This document shows positions 34,628-42,906 of a DNA stretch of 64,000 bases, piece after piece. Below the pieces are notes generated by a model, which saw nothing but the letters and a program-made list of their open reading frames with translations, was not told where the DNA came from and did not search any database. Every line of letters begins with the position of its first letter. Position 1 is the first letter of the stretch. This DNA is from Clostridiales bacterium (lineage in GTDB: Bacteria; Bacillota; Clostridia; Christensenellales; CAG-138). Made by a program: the position numbers and the translations under genes. Where the stretch lies: positions 4,009 through 68,008 of the forward strand of contig SFNQ01000022.1 of assembly GCA_004554165.1 (NCBI GenBank). Direction: 5' to 3'.

Positions 34628-35377
34628 ATGCAAGCAGACAGAATCATAGCCGTCAGAACCAACAAGACCGTCTACCGGGACGGCAACCTTGCGCTCAAGG
34701 TCTTTGACGAGGACTATTCCAAGGCCGACGTGCTGAACGAAGCGCTCAATCAGGCACGGGTGGAGGAAACCAGCCTTCACATCCCGAAAATACTGGAAAT
34801 CCGCATGATCGACGGCAAGTGGGCCATCGTGTCCGAATTCATTGCCGGCAAGACGCTGGCCCGGCTGATGGAGGAGCAGCCGGAGAAGCAGGACGAATAC
34901 CTGAACCTGTTTGTGGATGTCCAGCTCCAGATGCATCAGCAGAGCGTGCCGCTGCTCAACAAGCTCAAGGACAAGATGAACCGCAAGATCAGCGCCTCCG
35001 ATCTGGACGCCACCACCCGCTACGACCTGCACACGCGCCTTGAGGCCATGCCCAGGCACACGAAGCTCTGCCACGGCGACTTCAACCCCTCGAACATCAT
35101 CCTGACCGACGACGGCACGCCCTACATCCTCGACTGGTCCCACGCGACGCAGGGCAACGCCTCTGCGGACGCGGCGCGCACCTACCTGCTCTTCCATCTC
35201 GCGGGCGACGTCAAGACCGCCGAGCAGTATCTCTCCCTCTTCTGCAAAAAGAGCGATACCGCAAGGCAGTATGTGCAGAAGTGGCTGCCCATCGTCGCGG
35301 CCTCGCAGTCGGTCAAGGGCAAAGCGCACGAGCGACAGTTCCTGCTTTCCTGGATTCAGGTTGTGGATTACGAATAA
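34628..35377 (+). CDS. Aminoglycoside-phosphotransferase-fold kinase, unknown substrate
   Basis: 249 residues. The catalytic loop LCHGDFNPSNIIL (His-Gly-Asp, Asn) and the metal-binding YILDWSHATQG are intact, so it should be an active small-molecule kinase. It starts 13 nt after adhE with AGGAGGAAAGG, so it is probably cotranscribed. A kinase of this kind is not part of the usual ethanol or hydrogenase clusters. Its role, possibly on a metabolite or as a regulator, is unknown. Confidence 0.8.
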   Translation: MQADRIIAVRTNKTVYRDGNLALKVFDEDYSKADVLNEALNQARVEETSLHIPKILEIRMIDGKWAIVSEFIAGKTLARLMEEQPEKQDEYLNLFVDVQLQMHQQSVPLLNKLKDKMNRKISASDLDATTRYDLHTRLEAMPRHTKLCHGDFNPSNIILTDDGTPYILDWSHATQGNASADAARTYLLFHLAGDVKTAEQYLSLFCKKSDTARQYVQKWLPIVAASQSVKGKAHERQFLLSWIQVVDYE

Positions 35378-35391
35378 GGAGGATTTTTCAA

Positions 35392-35637
35392 ATGAAGATC
35401 ACGGTTTGTATCGGCAGCTCCTGCCATCTCAAGGGCTCACGCCAGGTCGTCGAGCAGCTGCAGGCCCTGGTTGCCGAGCACGGGCTGAAGAATGAAATTG
35501 AGCTGGCCGGCACCTTCTGCATGGGCAACTGCCAGAACGGCGTCTGCGTCACTCTGGACGACCGGCCCTTCTCGCTCTCGCCGGAGAGCACGCGCCCGTT
35601 CTTTGAGAACAACGTGCTGCCCGCGCTGGGAAAATAA
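35392..35637 (+). CDS. [2Fe-2S] ferredoxin-like protein (NuoE/HfsA type)
   Basis: 81 residues of thioredoxin-like ferredoxin fold. Four Cys in the NuoE pattern: Cys6, Cys11 (CIGSSC), Cys43 and Cys47 (CMGNC). RBS AAGGAGG. Such small proteins accompany PAS-type [FeFe] hydrogenases in Thermoanaerobacterium-like hfs clusters, where they are presumed electron carriers to or from the hydrogenase. Confidence 0.85.
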   Translation: MKITVCIGSSCHLKGSRQVVEQLQALVAEHGLKNEIELAGTFCMGNCQNGVCVTLDDRPFSLSPESTRPFFENNVLPALGK

Positions 35638-35664
35638 ACCTTTGCGTTCAGGGGGGCAGCAACG

Positions 35665-36075
35665 ATGACGGAAGCCATGAAAACCGGCCTTTCGGGGAAG
35701 GCCACCTTCTCCGTAACGCCAGAATATACGGCCGCAGCCATGGGCAGCGGCGATCTGCCGGTGCTCGCAACGCCGGCTTTGATCGCGTTTATGGAGCGCA
35801 CGGCAAAGGACAGCCTGCTGGCCCACCTGCCCGCCGGCGCTACGACGGTGGGCACGCGCATCAGCATATCCCATCTTGCGCCGACGCTGGTTGGGCGGAC
35901 GGTGCGCGTGGAGTCGTGTCTTACGGAGGTGGAGGACAGGCGCCTGCGCTTTACGCTTCAGGCCTTCGATGAAAGCGGACTGGTGGGGAAGGGGGAGCAC
36001 GAGCGCTGTCTCGTGTTCTCCGAGGCCTTTATGGAGCGCGCTACGGAGCGCGCGGAAAGCGGGATAACGCCATGA
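35665..36075 (+). CDS. Hotdog-fold thioesterase, FlK-like
   Basis: 136 residues. The pattern LATPALIAFMERTAKDSLLAHLPAGATTVGTRISISHLAPTLVGRTVRVE resembles fluoroacetyl-CoA-type thioesterases (FlK), with the Thr and Glu of ATPALIAFME and the His of ISHLAPT in positions expected for catalysis. It probably hydrolyses a small acyl-CoA. The stop overlaps the next ATG (ATGA), so it is coupled to the sensory hydrogenase. Why a thioesterase sits between hydrogenase genes is not clear. Clearing an aberrant acyl-CoA made near AdhE is one idea. Confidence 0.75.
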   Translation: MTEAMKTGLSGKATFSVTPEYTAAAMGSGDLPVLATPALIAFMERTAKDSLLAHLPAGATTVGTRISISHLAPTLVGRTVRVESCLTEVEDRRLRFTLQAFDESGLVGKGEHERCLVFSEAFMERATERAESGITP

Positions 36076-37751
36076 CGGAATTTCTGAAACTGAAAAAATC
36101 CAACTGCAAAAACTGCTACAAGTGCATCCGCAACTGCCCGGTCAAGTCCATCCGTTTTTCTGCGGGACAGGCCAATATCGTGGGCGATGAATGCATCCTC
36201 TGCGGCCAGTGCTTTGTTGTCTGCCCGCAGAACGCGAAGGAGATCGTCAGCGGCGTGGAAACCGTAAGGGTGCTGCTCTCCGGAGATGCCCCGGTCTATG
36301 CCTCCGTGGCTCCCTCCTTCATCGCCAACTACAACGGCGCGGGCATCGAAAGCCTGCAAACGGCCCTGCAGGCGCTGGGCTTCGCCGGCGCGGAGGAGAC
36401 GGCCATCGGCGCCACCCACGTTAAAACCGAATACGAGCGCCTGCTGGCGGAGGAGGGCCGGGATATCCTGATCTCCTCCTGCTGCCACAGCATCAACCTG
36501 CTGATCCAGAAGTATTACCCGGACCTGCTCCCCTGCCTTGCGGACGTGGTCTCGCCCATGCAGGCGCACTGTCTCGACCTCAAGCGCCGCCATCCCGGCG
36601 CAAAGACCGTGTTCATCGGGCCCTGCGTCGCAAAGAAGGACGAGGCCGACCACTATCAGGGCATTGTGGACGCAGTGCTGACCTTTGAGGAGCTGTCCGG
36701 CTGGCTGACCGAGGCGGGCATCGCCATTGCGCCCGGCCCGCGCGCCGAAAGCGACGAAAGCCGCGCGCGGCTCTTCCCCACCACCGGCGGCATCCTGAAA
36801 ACCATGGCCTGCGCGCAGCCGGGCTACACCTACCTGGCGCTGGACGGCGTGGAGAGCTGCAAGGCCGCGCTGGAGGACATCCGGAACGGAAACCTGCACC
36901 GCTGCTTTATCGAAATGTCCGCCTGCATCGGCAGCTGCGTGGGCGGCCCGGTCATGGAGAAATACCACCACTCGCCCATCCGCGATTTTGCAGCCGTGAC
37001 GGCCTATGCGGGCGCAAAGGACTTTCCCATCCAGTCGCTGCCGGACGGCGCGCTGAAAAAGCACCTGACCTACATCGGCAAGCGCCTGCCGGAGCCCGGC
37101 GAGGCGGAGATTGCGGACATCCTCCGCCAGATGGGCAAGACCCGGCCGGATCAGGAGCTCAACTGCGGCACCTGCGGCTACAACACCTGCCGGGAGAAGG
37201 CCATCGCGGTCTATCAGGGCAAGGCGGACCTGTCCATGTGCCTCCCCTTTTTGAAGGACAGGGCGGAGAGCTTTTCCAACAACGTCCTGAACAACGCGCC
37301 AAACGGCATTATCGTGCTGAACGAAAAGCTTGAGGTGCAGCAGATCAACCGCGCCGCGCTCAGCATGATGAACCTGCGCGACGCCGCCGACGTGCTGGGC
37401 GAGCAGGTCATCCGTATTCTGGAGCCCGCAGACTTCATGCAGGCGCGCGACACGGGCCGCGGCATCCGCGACCGCCGCACCTATCTGGCGGAGTACGGCC
37501 GCTATGTGGACGAAACCATTGTTTATGACCGGGAGTTCCACCAGCTGCTCTGCATCCTGCGGGATGTGACCGAGCAGGAGAACGAACACGAGCGCCGCGA
37601 GGCCCTGCGGCAAAAGACCATCGAGACTGCGGATCAGGTGGTGGACAAGCAGATGCGTATCGTACAGGAGATTGCCTCGCTCCTGGGCGAAACCGCGGCG
37701 GAAACGAAGATCGCGCTGGCAAAGCTGAAGGAGTCGATCAGCAATGAATAA
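36072..37751 (+). CDS. PAS-containing [FeFe] hydrogenase, sensory group C type
   Basis: 559 residues. Two [4Fe-4S] motifs (Cys12-15-18-22, Cys41-44-47-51), then the hydrogenase domain with H-cluster ligands in SSCCHS (137-138), GPCVAKK (185) and SACIGSC (285, 289). A further four-Cys FeS domain follows (365, 368, 373, 390), then a PAS domain (about 403-510) and a C-terminal helix. The L1 motif lacks the Pro of TSCCP and L3 has GSC instead of GGC, as in group C (HydS/Hfs) enzymes thought to sense H2. The SpoIIE phosphatase follows with an 8-nt overlap. Confidence 0.87.
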   Translation: MTEFLKLKKSNCKNCYKCIRNCPVKSIRFSAGQANIVGDECILCGQCFVVCPQNAKEIVSGVETVRVLLSGDAPVYASVAPSFIANYNGAGIESLQTALQALGFAGAEETAIGATHVKTEYERLLAEEGRDILISSCCHSINLLIQKYYPDLLPCLADVVSPMQAHCLDLKRRHPGAKTVFIGPCVAKKDEADHYQGIVDAVLTFEELSGWLTEAGIAIAPGPRAESDESRARLFPTTGGILKTMACAQPGYTYLALDGVESCKAALEDIRNGNLHRCFIEMSACIGSCVGGPVMEKYHHSPIRDFAAVTAYAGAKDFPIQSLPDGALKKHLTYIGKRLPEPGEAEIADILRQMGKTRPDQELNCGTCGYNTCREKAIAVYQGKADLSMCLPFLKDRAESFSNNVLNNAPNGIIVLNEKLEVQQINRAALSMMNLRDAADVLGEQVIRILEPADFMQARDTGRGIRDRRTYLAEYGRYVDETIVYDREFHQLLCILRDVTEQENEHERREALRQKTIETADQVVDKQMRIVQEIASLLGETAAETKIALAKLKESISNE

Positions 37752-38916
37752 GCTCTGCGCGGACATCGGCTACCGCAGCCTCATCAAATATGGCGAGCAG
37801 CTCTGCGGCGACCACGTTGACGTGATCGGTCAGGGAGAGGATACCTCCACCATCGTTCTGGCGGACGGTCTGGGCAGCGGCGTCAAGGCCAGCATCCTCT
37901 CCACGCTCACCAGCCGTATCATTTCCACCATGGTTGCGGAGGGTCTGCCCATCGAGGACTGCGTGGAAACCATCGCCGCCACGCTCCCCGTCTGCTCCGA
38001 GCGTCAGGTGGCCTACTCCACCTTTACGATCATCCGCCTGATCGACAACCGGGAGGCGGAGATCATCGAGTACGACAACCCGGCGGTCATCCTCCTGCGC
38101 GACGGGAAGAACTGCGAGTTCCCAAAGACCGCCCTCAGCATTGGCGGCAAGACCATCTATAAAAGCCGCATCCCTCTGCGGGAAAACGACATCTTCGTGG
38201 CCATGAGCGACGGCTGCATTCACGCGGGCGTGGGCATGGAGCTGAACTTCGGCTGGGAGCGCGGGGACATCATCGAGTTTCTCGAAACCCTGTACGACGT
38301 GGGCTTTACGGCAAAGACGCTCACCACCATTCTCCTCGACGAGTGTTACAAGCTCTACGGCGGACAGCCGGGCGACGACACCACCGCCTGCGTGGTCCGC
38401 ATCCGCAGGCGTGAGCCCATGAACCTTCTCTTCGGCCCGCCGGCCAACCGGGACGACTGCAACAAGATGCTCTCGCTCTTTTTCAGCAAGGAGGGCAAGC
38501 ACATCATCTGCGGCGGTACGACCTCCTCCATCGCCGCGGAATACCTGCACAAGCGGGTTGTGCCAAAGCTGGACTATCTGGACCCCGAGGTCCCGCCGAT
38601 TGCGGAGATCGAGGGCGTGGATCTGGTGACCGAGGGCGTTATCACCATCAACAAGGTGCTCTCCTACGCCAAGGACTATCTGGAGGACAACGAGAGCTAT
38701 ACCCAGTGGAGCTATAAAAAGGACGGCGCCTCCCAAATCGCCCGGCTGCTCTTTGAGGAGGCCACGGACATCAATTTCTACGTGGGCCGCGCCATCAACC
38801 CCGCGCACCAGAACCCCAGCCTGCCCATCAACTTCTCGATCAAGATGCAGCTTGTGTCGGAGCTTTCCGACTGTCTCCGCCGCATGGGCAAGCGCATCAA
38901 GGTCAGCTATTTTTAA
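37744..38916 (+). CDS. SpoIIE-type PP2C phosphatase of the sensory hydrogenase
   Basis: 390 residues. The N-terminal PP2C domain has metal-binding Asp residues in IVLADGLGSG, FVAMSDG and GQPGDDTTACVV. The C-terminal 170 residues (HIICGGTTSSIAAEYL... onward) are conserved in hydrogenase-linked phosphatases but have no known function. The overlap with the PAS hydrogenase suggests that the hydrogenase signals through dephosphorylation of a target such as a regulator or AdhE-pathway protein. The target is unknown. Confidence 0.87.
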   Translation: MNKLCADIGYRSLIKYGEQLCGDHVDVIGQGEDTSTIVLADGLGSGVKASILSTLTSRIISTMVAEGLPIEDCVETIAATLPVCSERQVAYSTFTIIRLIDNREAEIIEYDNPAVILLRDGKNCEFPKTALSIGGKTIYKSRIPLRENDIFVAMSDGCIHAGVGMELNFGWERGDIIEFLETLYDVGFTAKTLTTILLDECYKLYGGQPGDDTTACVVRIRRREPMNLLFGPPANRDDCNKMLSLFFSKEGKHIICGGTTSSIAAEYLHKRVVPKLDYLDPEVPPIAEIEGVDLVTEGVITINKVLSYAKDYLEDNESYTQWSYKKDGASQIARLLFEEATDINFYVGRAINPAHQNPSLPINFSIKMQLVSELSDCLRRMGKRIKVSYF

Positions 38917-38949
38917 AAAACGCCCCTTTGACGGGCTCAGGAGAGATTC

Positions 38950-40398
38950 ATGCAAAAACTTCGCAAGTTTGATACCAAGGTGCAGTACCTCAAATACAAG
39001 GTGCTGCGCGAGGTGGCGCGCTACGCCTGGGAGGATACGCTGGAGCAGCATATTCTCGATATCCCCAAATCCATCGTGCCCGGCAAGGAGCCGACCATGC
39101 GCTGCTGCGTCTACAAGGAGCGCGCCATCCTCGCAGAGCGCGTCAAGCTGGCCATGGGCGGCGATCCGGACAATCCCAACGTGATCGAAACCGTGGACAT
39201 CGCCTGCGACGAATGCCCCGTGGGCGGCTACACGGTGTCCGAGGACTGCCGCGGCTGCCTCGCGCACCGCTGCGAGGACGTCTGCCGCCGCGACGCCATT
39301 CAATTTGACAGGCACCAGAAGGCGCACATCGATAAGGAGAAGTGCGTCAACTGCGGCCAGTGCGCGAAGGTCTGCCCCTACAGCGCCATCAAGAACCACA
39401 AGCGCCCCTGCGAAAACGCCTGCAAGGTCGGCGCCATCTCCATGGACGAGCACATGGACGCGCAGATCGATAACAGCAAGTGCATTGCCTGCGGCGCCTG
39501 CGTATACCAGTGTCCCTTTGGCGCGATCATGGACAAATCCTACATTCTGGAGGTAATCCGCATGCTCCGCCAGAGCGGAGAAAGCGGGAACTGCCGGGTT
39601 TTCGCGGTGGTGGCGCCCTCGATCTCCAGCCAGTTTACCTACGCAAAGCTGGGCCAGGTCATCTCCGGCATCAAGGCGCTGGGCTTTTTCGCGGTGGTCG
39701 AAGCGGCGCTGGGCGCGGACATGGTGGCCTACAGGGAGGCTGCGGAGCTGCGCGAAAAGGGGCTGCTCACCAGCAGCTGCTGTCCCGCCTTTGTCCGCTA
39801 CATCAAAAACACCTTCCCCGGGCTGACGGGGCATATCTCGCACAACCTTTCGCCCATGGCGGAGATTGCAAAGCAGATCAAGCGCACGCAGCCGCAGGCA
39901 AAGGTGGTGTTCATCGGCCCCTGCACGGCGAAAAAGGCCGAGTGCCGTCAAAGCGGCGTTTCGCCCTATGTGGACAGCGTCATCACCTTTGAAGAGCTGC
40001 AGGCGCTGTTCGACAGCCGCGAAATCGATCTTGCGGCGCTGCCGGAGGATGTGCTGGACAACGCATCCTACTACGGGCGCATCTTCGCCAGAAGCGGCGG
40101 CCTTTCGGACGCGGCGGCGCAGGCCCTGCGGGAGCAGGGGGTGGACGATTTCTCCGTGCAGCCCGTGGTCTGCGACGGCATCGAAGAATGCCGCGCGGCG
40201 CTTTTGAAGCTCAGCCGGGGCGTACAGGGCGGCAATTTCATCGAGGGCATGGCCTGCGTGGGCGGCTGCATCGGCGGCGCGGGCTGTCTCACCCACGGGG
40301 AGAAGAACAAGGCAGAGGTTGACAAATATGGCCGCGAAGCCTACGAAAAGACCATTTCCGATGCGATCTCGGTGCTGCTTTCCCCGGAACAGCCCTAG
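38950..40398 (+). CDS. [FeFe] hydrogenase, catalytic (HydA-like)
   Basis: 482 residues. Several [4Fe-4S] sites occur in the first 190 residues (CDECP, CRGCLAHRC, CVNCGQCAKVCP, CIACGACVYQCP), then the H-cluster domain: TSSCCPAF (277-278), GPCTAKKAE (325), EGMACVGGCIGG (436, 440). All ligands are retained and L1 is near canonical, so H2 evolution or uptake with ferredoxin is expected. It is the last gene of the adhE-hydrogenase run. RBS CAGGAGAG. Confidence 0.88.
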   Translation: MQKLRKFDTKVQYLKYKVLREVARYAWEDTLEQHILDIPKSIVPGKEPTMRCCVYKERAILAERVKLAMGGDPDNPNVIETVDIACDECPVGGYTVSEDCRGCLAHRCEDVCRRDAIQFDRHQKAHIDKEKCVNCGQCAKVCPYSAIKNHKRPCENACKVGAISMDEHMDAQIDNSKCIACGACVYQCPFGAIMDKSYILEVIRMLRQSGESGNCRVFAVVAPSISSQFTYAKLGQVISGIKALGFFAVVEAALGADMVAYREAAELREKGLLTSSCCPAFVRYIKNTFPGLTGHISHNLSPMAEIAKQIKRTQPQAKVVFIGPCTAKKAECRQSGVSPYVDSVITFEELQALFDSREIDLAALPEDVLDNASYYGRIFARSGGLSDAAAQALREQGVDDFSVQPVVCDGIEECRAALLKLSRGVQGGNFIEGMACVGGCIGGAGCLTHGEKNKAEVDKYGREAYEKTISDAISVLLSPEQP

Positions 40399-40705
40399 GC
40401 CCGGCCGGGGGGACGGCGTTGGGAGGGGATTCCTTTCATGCCGCGGCCGGGGCGTTTTTCTCGCTTTCCACGAAAAACCGGGTATGACCAGCGACGCTCC
40501 GCGCTGCCTCCGGCAGGCCGGCGGCGCGCTCTGCCCAGACGGTTGCATCAGCCGGGACCTTTGCCCCGGCTGTTTGATTTCTCCCCTCTGAAGGGACAGG
40601 GACCGCAACTCCCCGGCGATGGCTGCGTCTTTGCGGCCCGCTCCGCGGGTCAGCGTTCATAATAGCTTGAGCACTTCCATGTTACAGGAAAGGCGATTCC
40701 TTTTC
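40399..40705. other. Boundary region between hydrogenase operon and island
   Basis: No gene seen. A GC-rich hairpin (AGCCGGG/CCCGGCT, about 40551-40572) and a GGCCGGGGCGTTTTT stretch near 40450 may end the hydrogenase transcript. From about 40660 the base composition drops sharply, marking the edge of the lower-GC island. I found no copy of the tRNA-Asn 3' end here. Confidence 0.5.
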
Positions 40706-41592
40706 TTATAAACTAAATGTTTCGGCTATCTTATTGGCCGCTTCTTTCATTTGTTCCAAATCGGTACGGACATAATAGTTTAGTGTTGTGCTTGCATCGG
40801 TATGTCCCATGATTTCTTGTACGCTTTTGATATCTGCGCCGCTTGCAATCATCAAAGTTCCACAGGAATGGCGCAAATCGTGTGGAGAAAGGTCGCGCAG
40901 ACCGTTGCGTTTCATAAAGTGCTTTACCCTTTCGGTAATCCCATCGGGAAGACGCGGCACATTCTTTCCTGCTTTTCCATGAAAGATAAAATTTGTTTCA
41001 TCATCTGGCAGAAAAGATTGCTCCCGATACTCTTGGAGCAAGGAAATAACTTTCGGGAGCAAGGGGATGGTACGAACGCTGCTTTCTGTCTTTGGACTAT
41101 GGACAACGATTCCACTTTTTTGGTGTGTATACTACATTTCTTTCCACGCTCAAAGTCTGCTGTTGAAAATCAATGTCTTTCCATTTTAATCCTGCAAGTT
41201 CTCCGCGGCGCAGTCCCGCGGTTGTCATGAGATAAAGCATGCAACGAAAATCTATCGGGCATTGATCTGCAGCGGCAAAGAAAGCGGTTGCTTCTTCTTT
41301 GCTGAGCGCATCCACCTTTTTCTTTGTTAACTTGGGACATTCCACCTTGTCGATTGGGTTCTTTACAATATAGTCTTGCTCTTTTGCAAACTTGAAGATC
41401 ATTGCCAGAAGACAGTATATGTGACGCACGGTTTTCGGTGATGCAGTTCTGCCCAATGGTGTCCGGTGTTGTGTTTGCAAATAAATCAAATACTTTCGGA
41501 TATCAATTGGCGTGATGCCTTGAAGCAGATAGCCTTTAAAATACGACTGTATTCCTCTAGAAAGCGATTCATAATAGGTGAGAGTACTTGGT
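40706..41592 (-). pseudogene. Tyrosine recombinase/integrase, truncated and frameshifted
   Basis: The C-terminal frame (40706-41062 and upstream) has HDLRHSCGTLM, the GHTDASTTLNYY active-site block and its Tyr. The N-terminal frame (41097-41592) has the catalytic Arg in GLRRGELAGLKW and part of the SAM-like core-binding domain, starting NHKPSTLTYYES after a stop. The frames change at a run of six A (coding strand, about 41112-41117). Five would restore NVVYTPKSGIVVHSPKTESSVRTIPL. The arm-binding N-terminus is missing. All catalytic residues seen are intact, so decay is recent or the run is a read error. Confidence 0.85.
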
Positions 41593-41604
41593 TTATGGTT
41601 CTGC

Positions 41605-41610
41605 TATGAT
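41605..41610 (+). promoter_or_regulatory. Extended -10 promoter of the toxin mRNA
   Basis: TGC-TATGAT, without a clear -35; predicted start near 41617. It lies within the broken 5' end of the integrase gene. Confidence 0.5.
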
Positions 41611-41673
41611 AAGGACAGGCGTTGCCATAACGGTAGGCGGTTAGCACTTCCCCGATGAAGGGAGGTGACGCCC

Positions 41674-41754
41674 GTGATTACATGGCCGGAACTCTTGTCG
41701 TTCTGTCTGGTAATGATCGGACTAGCATCTTTATTGAAGAATAAAGAGAAATAA
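41674..41754 (+). CDS. Type I toxin, holin-like small membrane peptide
   Basis: 26-residue peptide: MITWPELL, then a hydrophobic run ending SLLKNKEK. One membrane helix and a Lys-rich tail match the holin-like toxins (TxpA/BsrG-type) of Firmicutes, which depolarise membranes. GTG start after the very strong GAAGGGAGGTGACGCCC, and the long 5' leader (from about 41617) is typical. An antisense RNA promoter lies on the opposite strand downstream. It is too short for ordinary ORF calling. Confidence 0.75.
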   Translation: MITWPELLSFCLVMIGLASLLKNKEK

Positions 41755-41829
41755 CCGCCCTCCTGCCAAGATCGCGGTTATTTCTTAACCAAGACTGGGC
41801 TAACCGTTTACCGGCAACGCCTTTTCCTG
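41740..41829 (-). ncRNA. Predicted antisense antitoxin RNA
   Basis: Minus-strand promoter TTGCAT (41859-41864), 18 nt, TATACT (41835-41840) would start an RNA near 41829 that runs over the 3' end of the toxin mRNA and stops at the shared hairpin 41747-41785. The convergent 3'-overlap layout is that of txpA/RatA and bsrG/SR4 systems. Exact ends are inferred. Confidence 0.6.
41747..41785. terminator. Shared hairpin of toxin and antitoxin
   Basis: AGAAATAACCGC / GCGGTTATTTCT, a 12-bp perfect stem overlapping the toxin stop codon, with T-rich sequence on both sides. Confidence 0.8.
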
Positions 41830-41928
41830 TGCTTAGTATAGCACGCTGCGCGCGGAGGATGCAAGGGCTGTCACGATAAAAAGATGCTCCGCCTAAAAAC
41901 AGAGTAGCTCTCAAGATTTTCGGATTAT

Positions 41929-42420
41929 TTAATACGACAATAATGTAAATGAATGTTCTCCCGGTAAGGTCGAAAAATGAATTGTTTCTCCGGTTAAATC
42001 TCCTGCAGCAATCACAACGGAACCTCCGTAGTAATCAAAAACACTACCGTAAGAATCACTTCCATCCGTCGGAACAACGATATCCAAGTCTAATCCTGCG
42101 GCGTGTGCGTTGATTAGCTGCATGATGGCTTCTGCAAACCTCTGGAAGGCATCGATCCCTTCTTGGCCTTCTTTTATTTTCAACAGCATTTCTCTAGAAT
42201 ATTCCGTTACGACAAGAACCATGATAGCATTTTCTTCTTCGGAAAAAGTCACGTCTGCCGTTTTGAAAGAATCTGACATGGTTAGCAGTTCCGCCTCAAC
42301 GAGATTAAAAACAATCTCCCATTCTTTTTCGGTTAACTCCGGTTTTCGCGCTGCTTCTTCACTTTTACAGCCTGAAAGAAGGAAACACGCTAACAAAACC
42401 ACAAAAACACGCCGAAACAT
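41929..42420 (-). CDS. Hypothetical lipoprotein
   Basis: 163 residues with a signal peptide ending in lipobox LLSGC (Cys18). The mature part is acidic, alpha/beta, and matches no family I know. RBS GGGAGG at proper spacing, so it is probably expressed. Lower GC than the chromosome around it, consistent with transfer with the island. Confidence 0.75.
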   Translation of the reverse strand: MFRRVFVVLLACFLLSGCKSEEAARKPELTEKEWEIVFNLVEAELLTMSDSFKTADVTFSEEENAIMVLVVTEYSREMLLKIKEGQEGIDAFQRFAEAIMQLINAHAAGLDLDIVVPTDGSDSYGSVFDYYGGSVVIAAGDLTGETIHFSTLPGEHSFTLLSY

Positions 42421-42585
42421 TATGAGGCCTCCCTGTTTATTTTTTATGCAAATTTATCTTTTCTTTTTTTCGCGTCATTTAAATTCATAGTAACAATGTT
42501 TTCAGCCAAAAACAAGCTTTGGTTTTCTTTTTATACGAAAAAACAGGAGGAACTAGCAGGATTGCCGGAGCTGGAGGAGTAGCGC
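42421..42585. other. AT-rich leader region in the island
   Basis: About 165 bp of A/T-rich sequence before an abrupt switch to high GC near 42560. No gene seen. Confidence 0.5.
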
Positions 42586-42750
42586 GTGACAGAGGATGTC
42601 GTGATTGCCTCCACCGCCATCGACGGGATGGCGGTGGAGGCGTCCCGCATTAATTAAGTCTACGCGCATTTGGCCAAGGCGTGGCTCGATGACGAGGACG
42701 CGGTGCAGGACAAGGCGGCGGTGTACTACGAGTGCGTTGTGAGGCACTGA
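42586..42750 (+). pseudogene. Broken small phage-like ORF fragment
   Basis: One frame reads VTEDVVIASTAIDGMAVEASRIN, a TAA stop, then VYAHLAKAWLDDEDAVQDKAAVYYECVVRH and a TGA. Another stop, TAG, lies just before it. The GC-rich codon use differs from the surrounding island. It looks like a decayed phage or mobile-element gene. I cannot name the family. Confidence 0.45.
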
Positions 42751-42764
42751 CAAGCCAAGTAAAA

Positions 42765-42789
42765 ACGGGGAGAAATCCCCGTTTTTGAG
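42765..42789 (+). terminator. Rho-independent terminator
   Basis: AAAACGGGG/CCCCGTTTT-type stem with loop AGAAAT and a T run, after the broken ORF. A direct repeat AAAGTTGCACA x2 lies about 30 bp downstream. Confidence 0.75.
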
Positions 42790-42875
42790 TTTTTGGGACG
42801 AGAGAGAGAAATAAAAAGTTGCACAAAAGTTGCACAAGCGGAAGGTAATTGCAATGTCGCTCGTTGTCAAGACAT

Positions 42876-42905
42876 GGAAAAAGCCCCAAATCTGGGGCTT
42901 TTTCC
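42876..42905 (-). terminator. Terminator of tRNA-Asn
   Basis: GGAAAAAGCCCCA/TGGGGCTTTTTCC, perfect 13-bp stem, T run on the minus strand, immediately after the tRNA. Confidence 0.88.
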
Positions 42906-42906
42906 T

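Noticed and set aside
31678..34665. 995-codon open frame on the minus strand opposite adhE
   Set aside because: Antisense shadow of GC-rich adhE; composition is His/Gly/Val-rich with no family signature and no RBS.
37738..40608. 956-codon minus-strand frame opposite the phosphatase and hydrogenase genes
   Set aside because: Same reason; the plus-strand genes have clear catalytic motifs.
40399..40706. Left attachment site of the island
   Set aside because: Searched by eye for a copy of the tRNA-Asn 3' end and found none; cannot be claimed.
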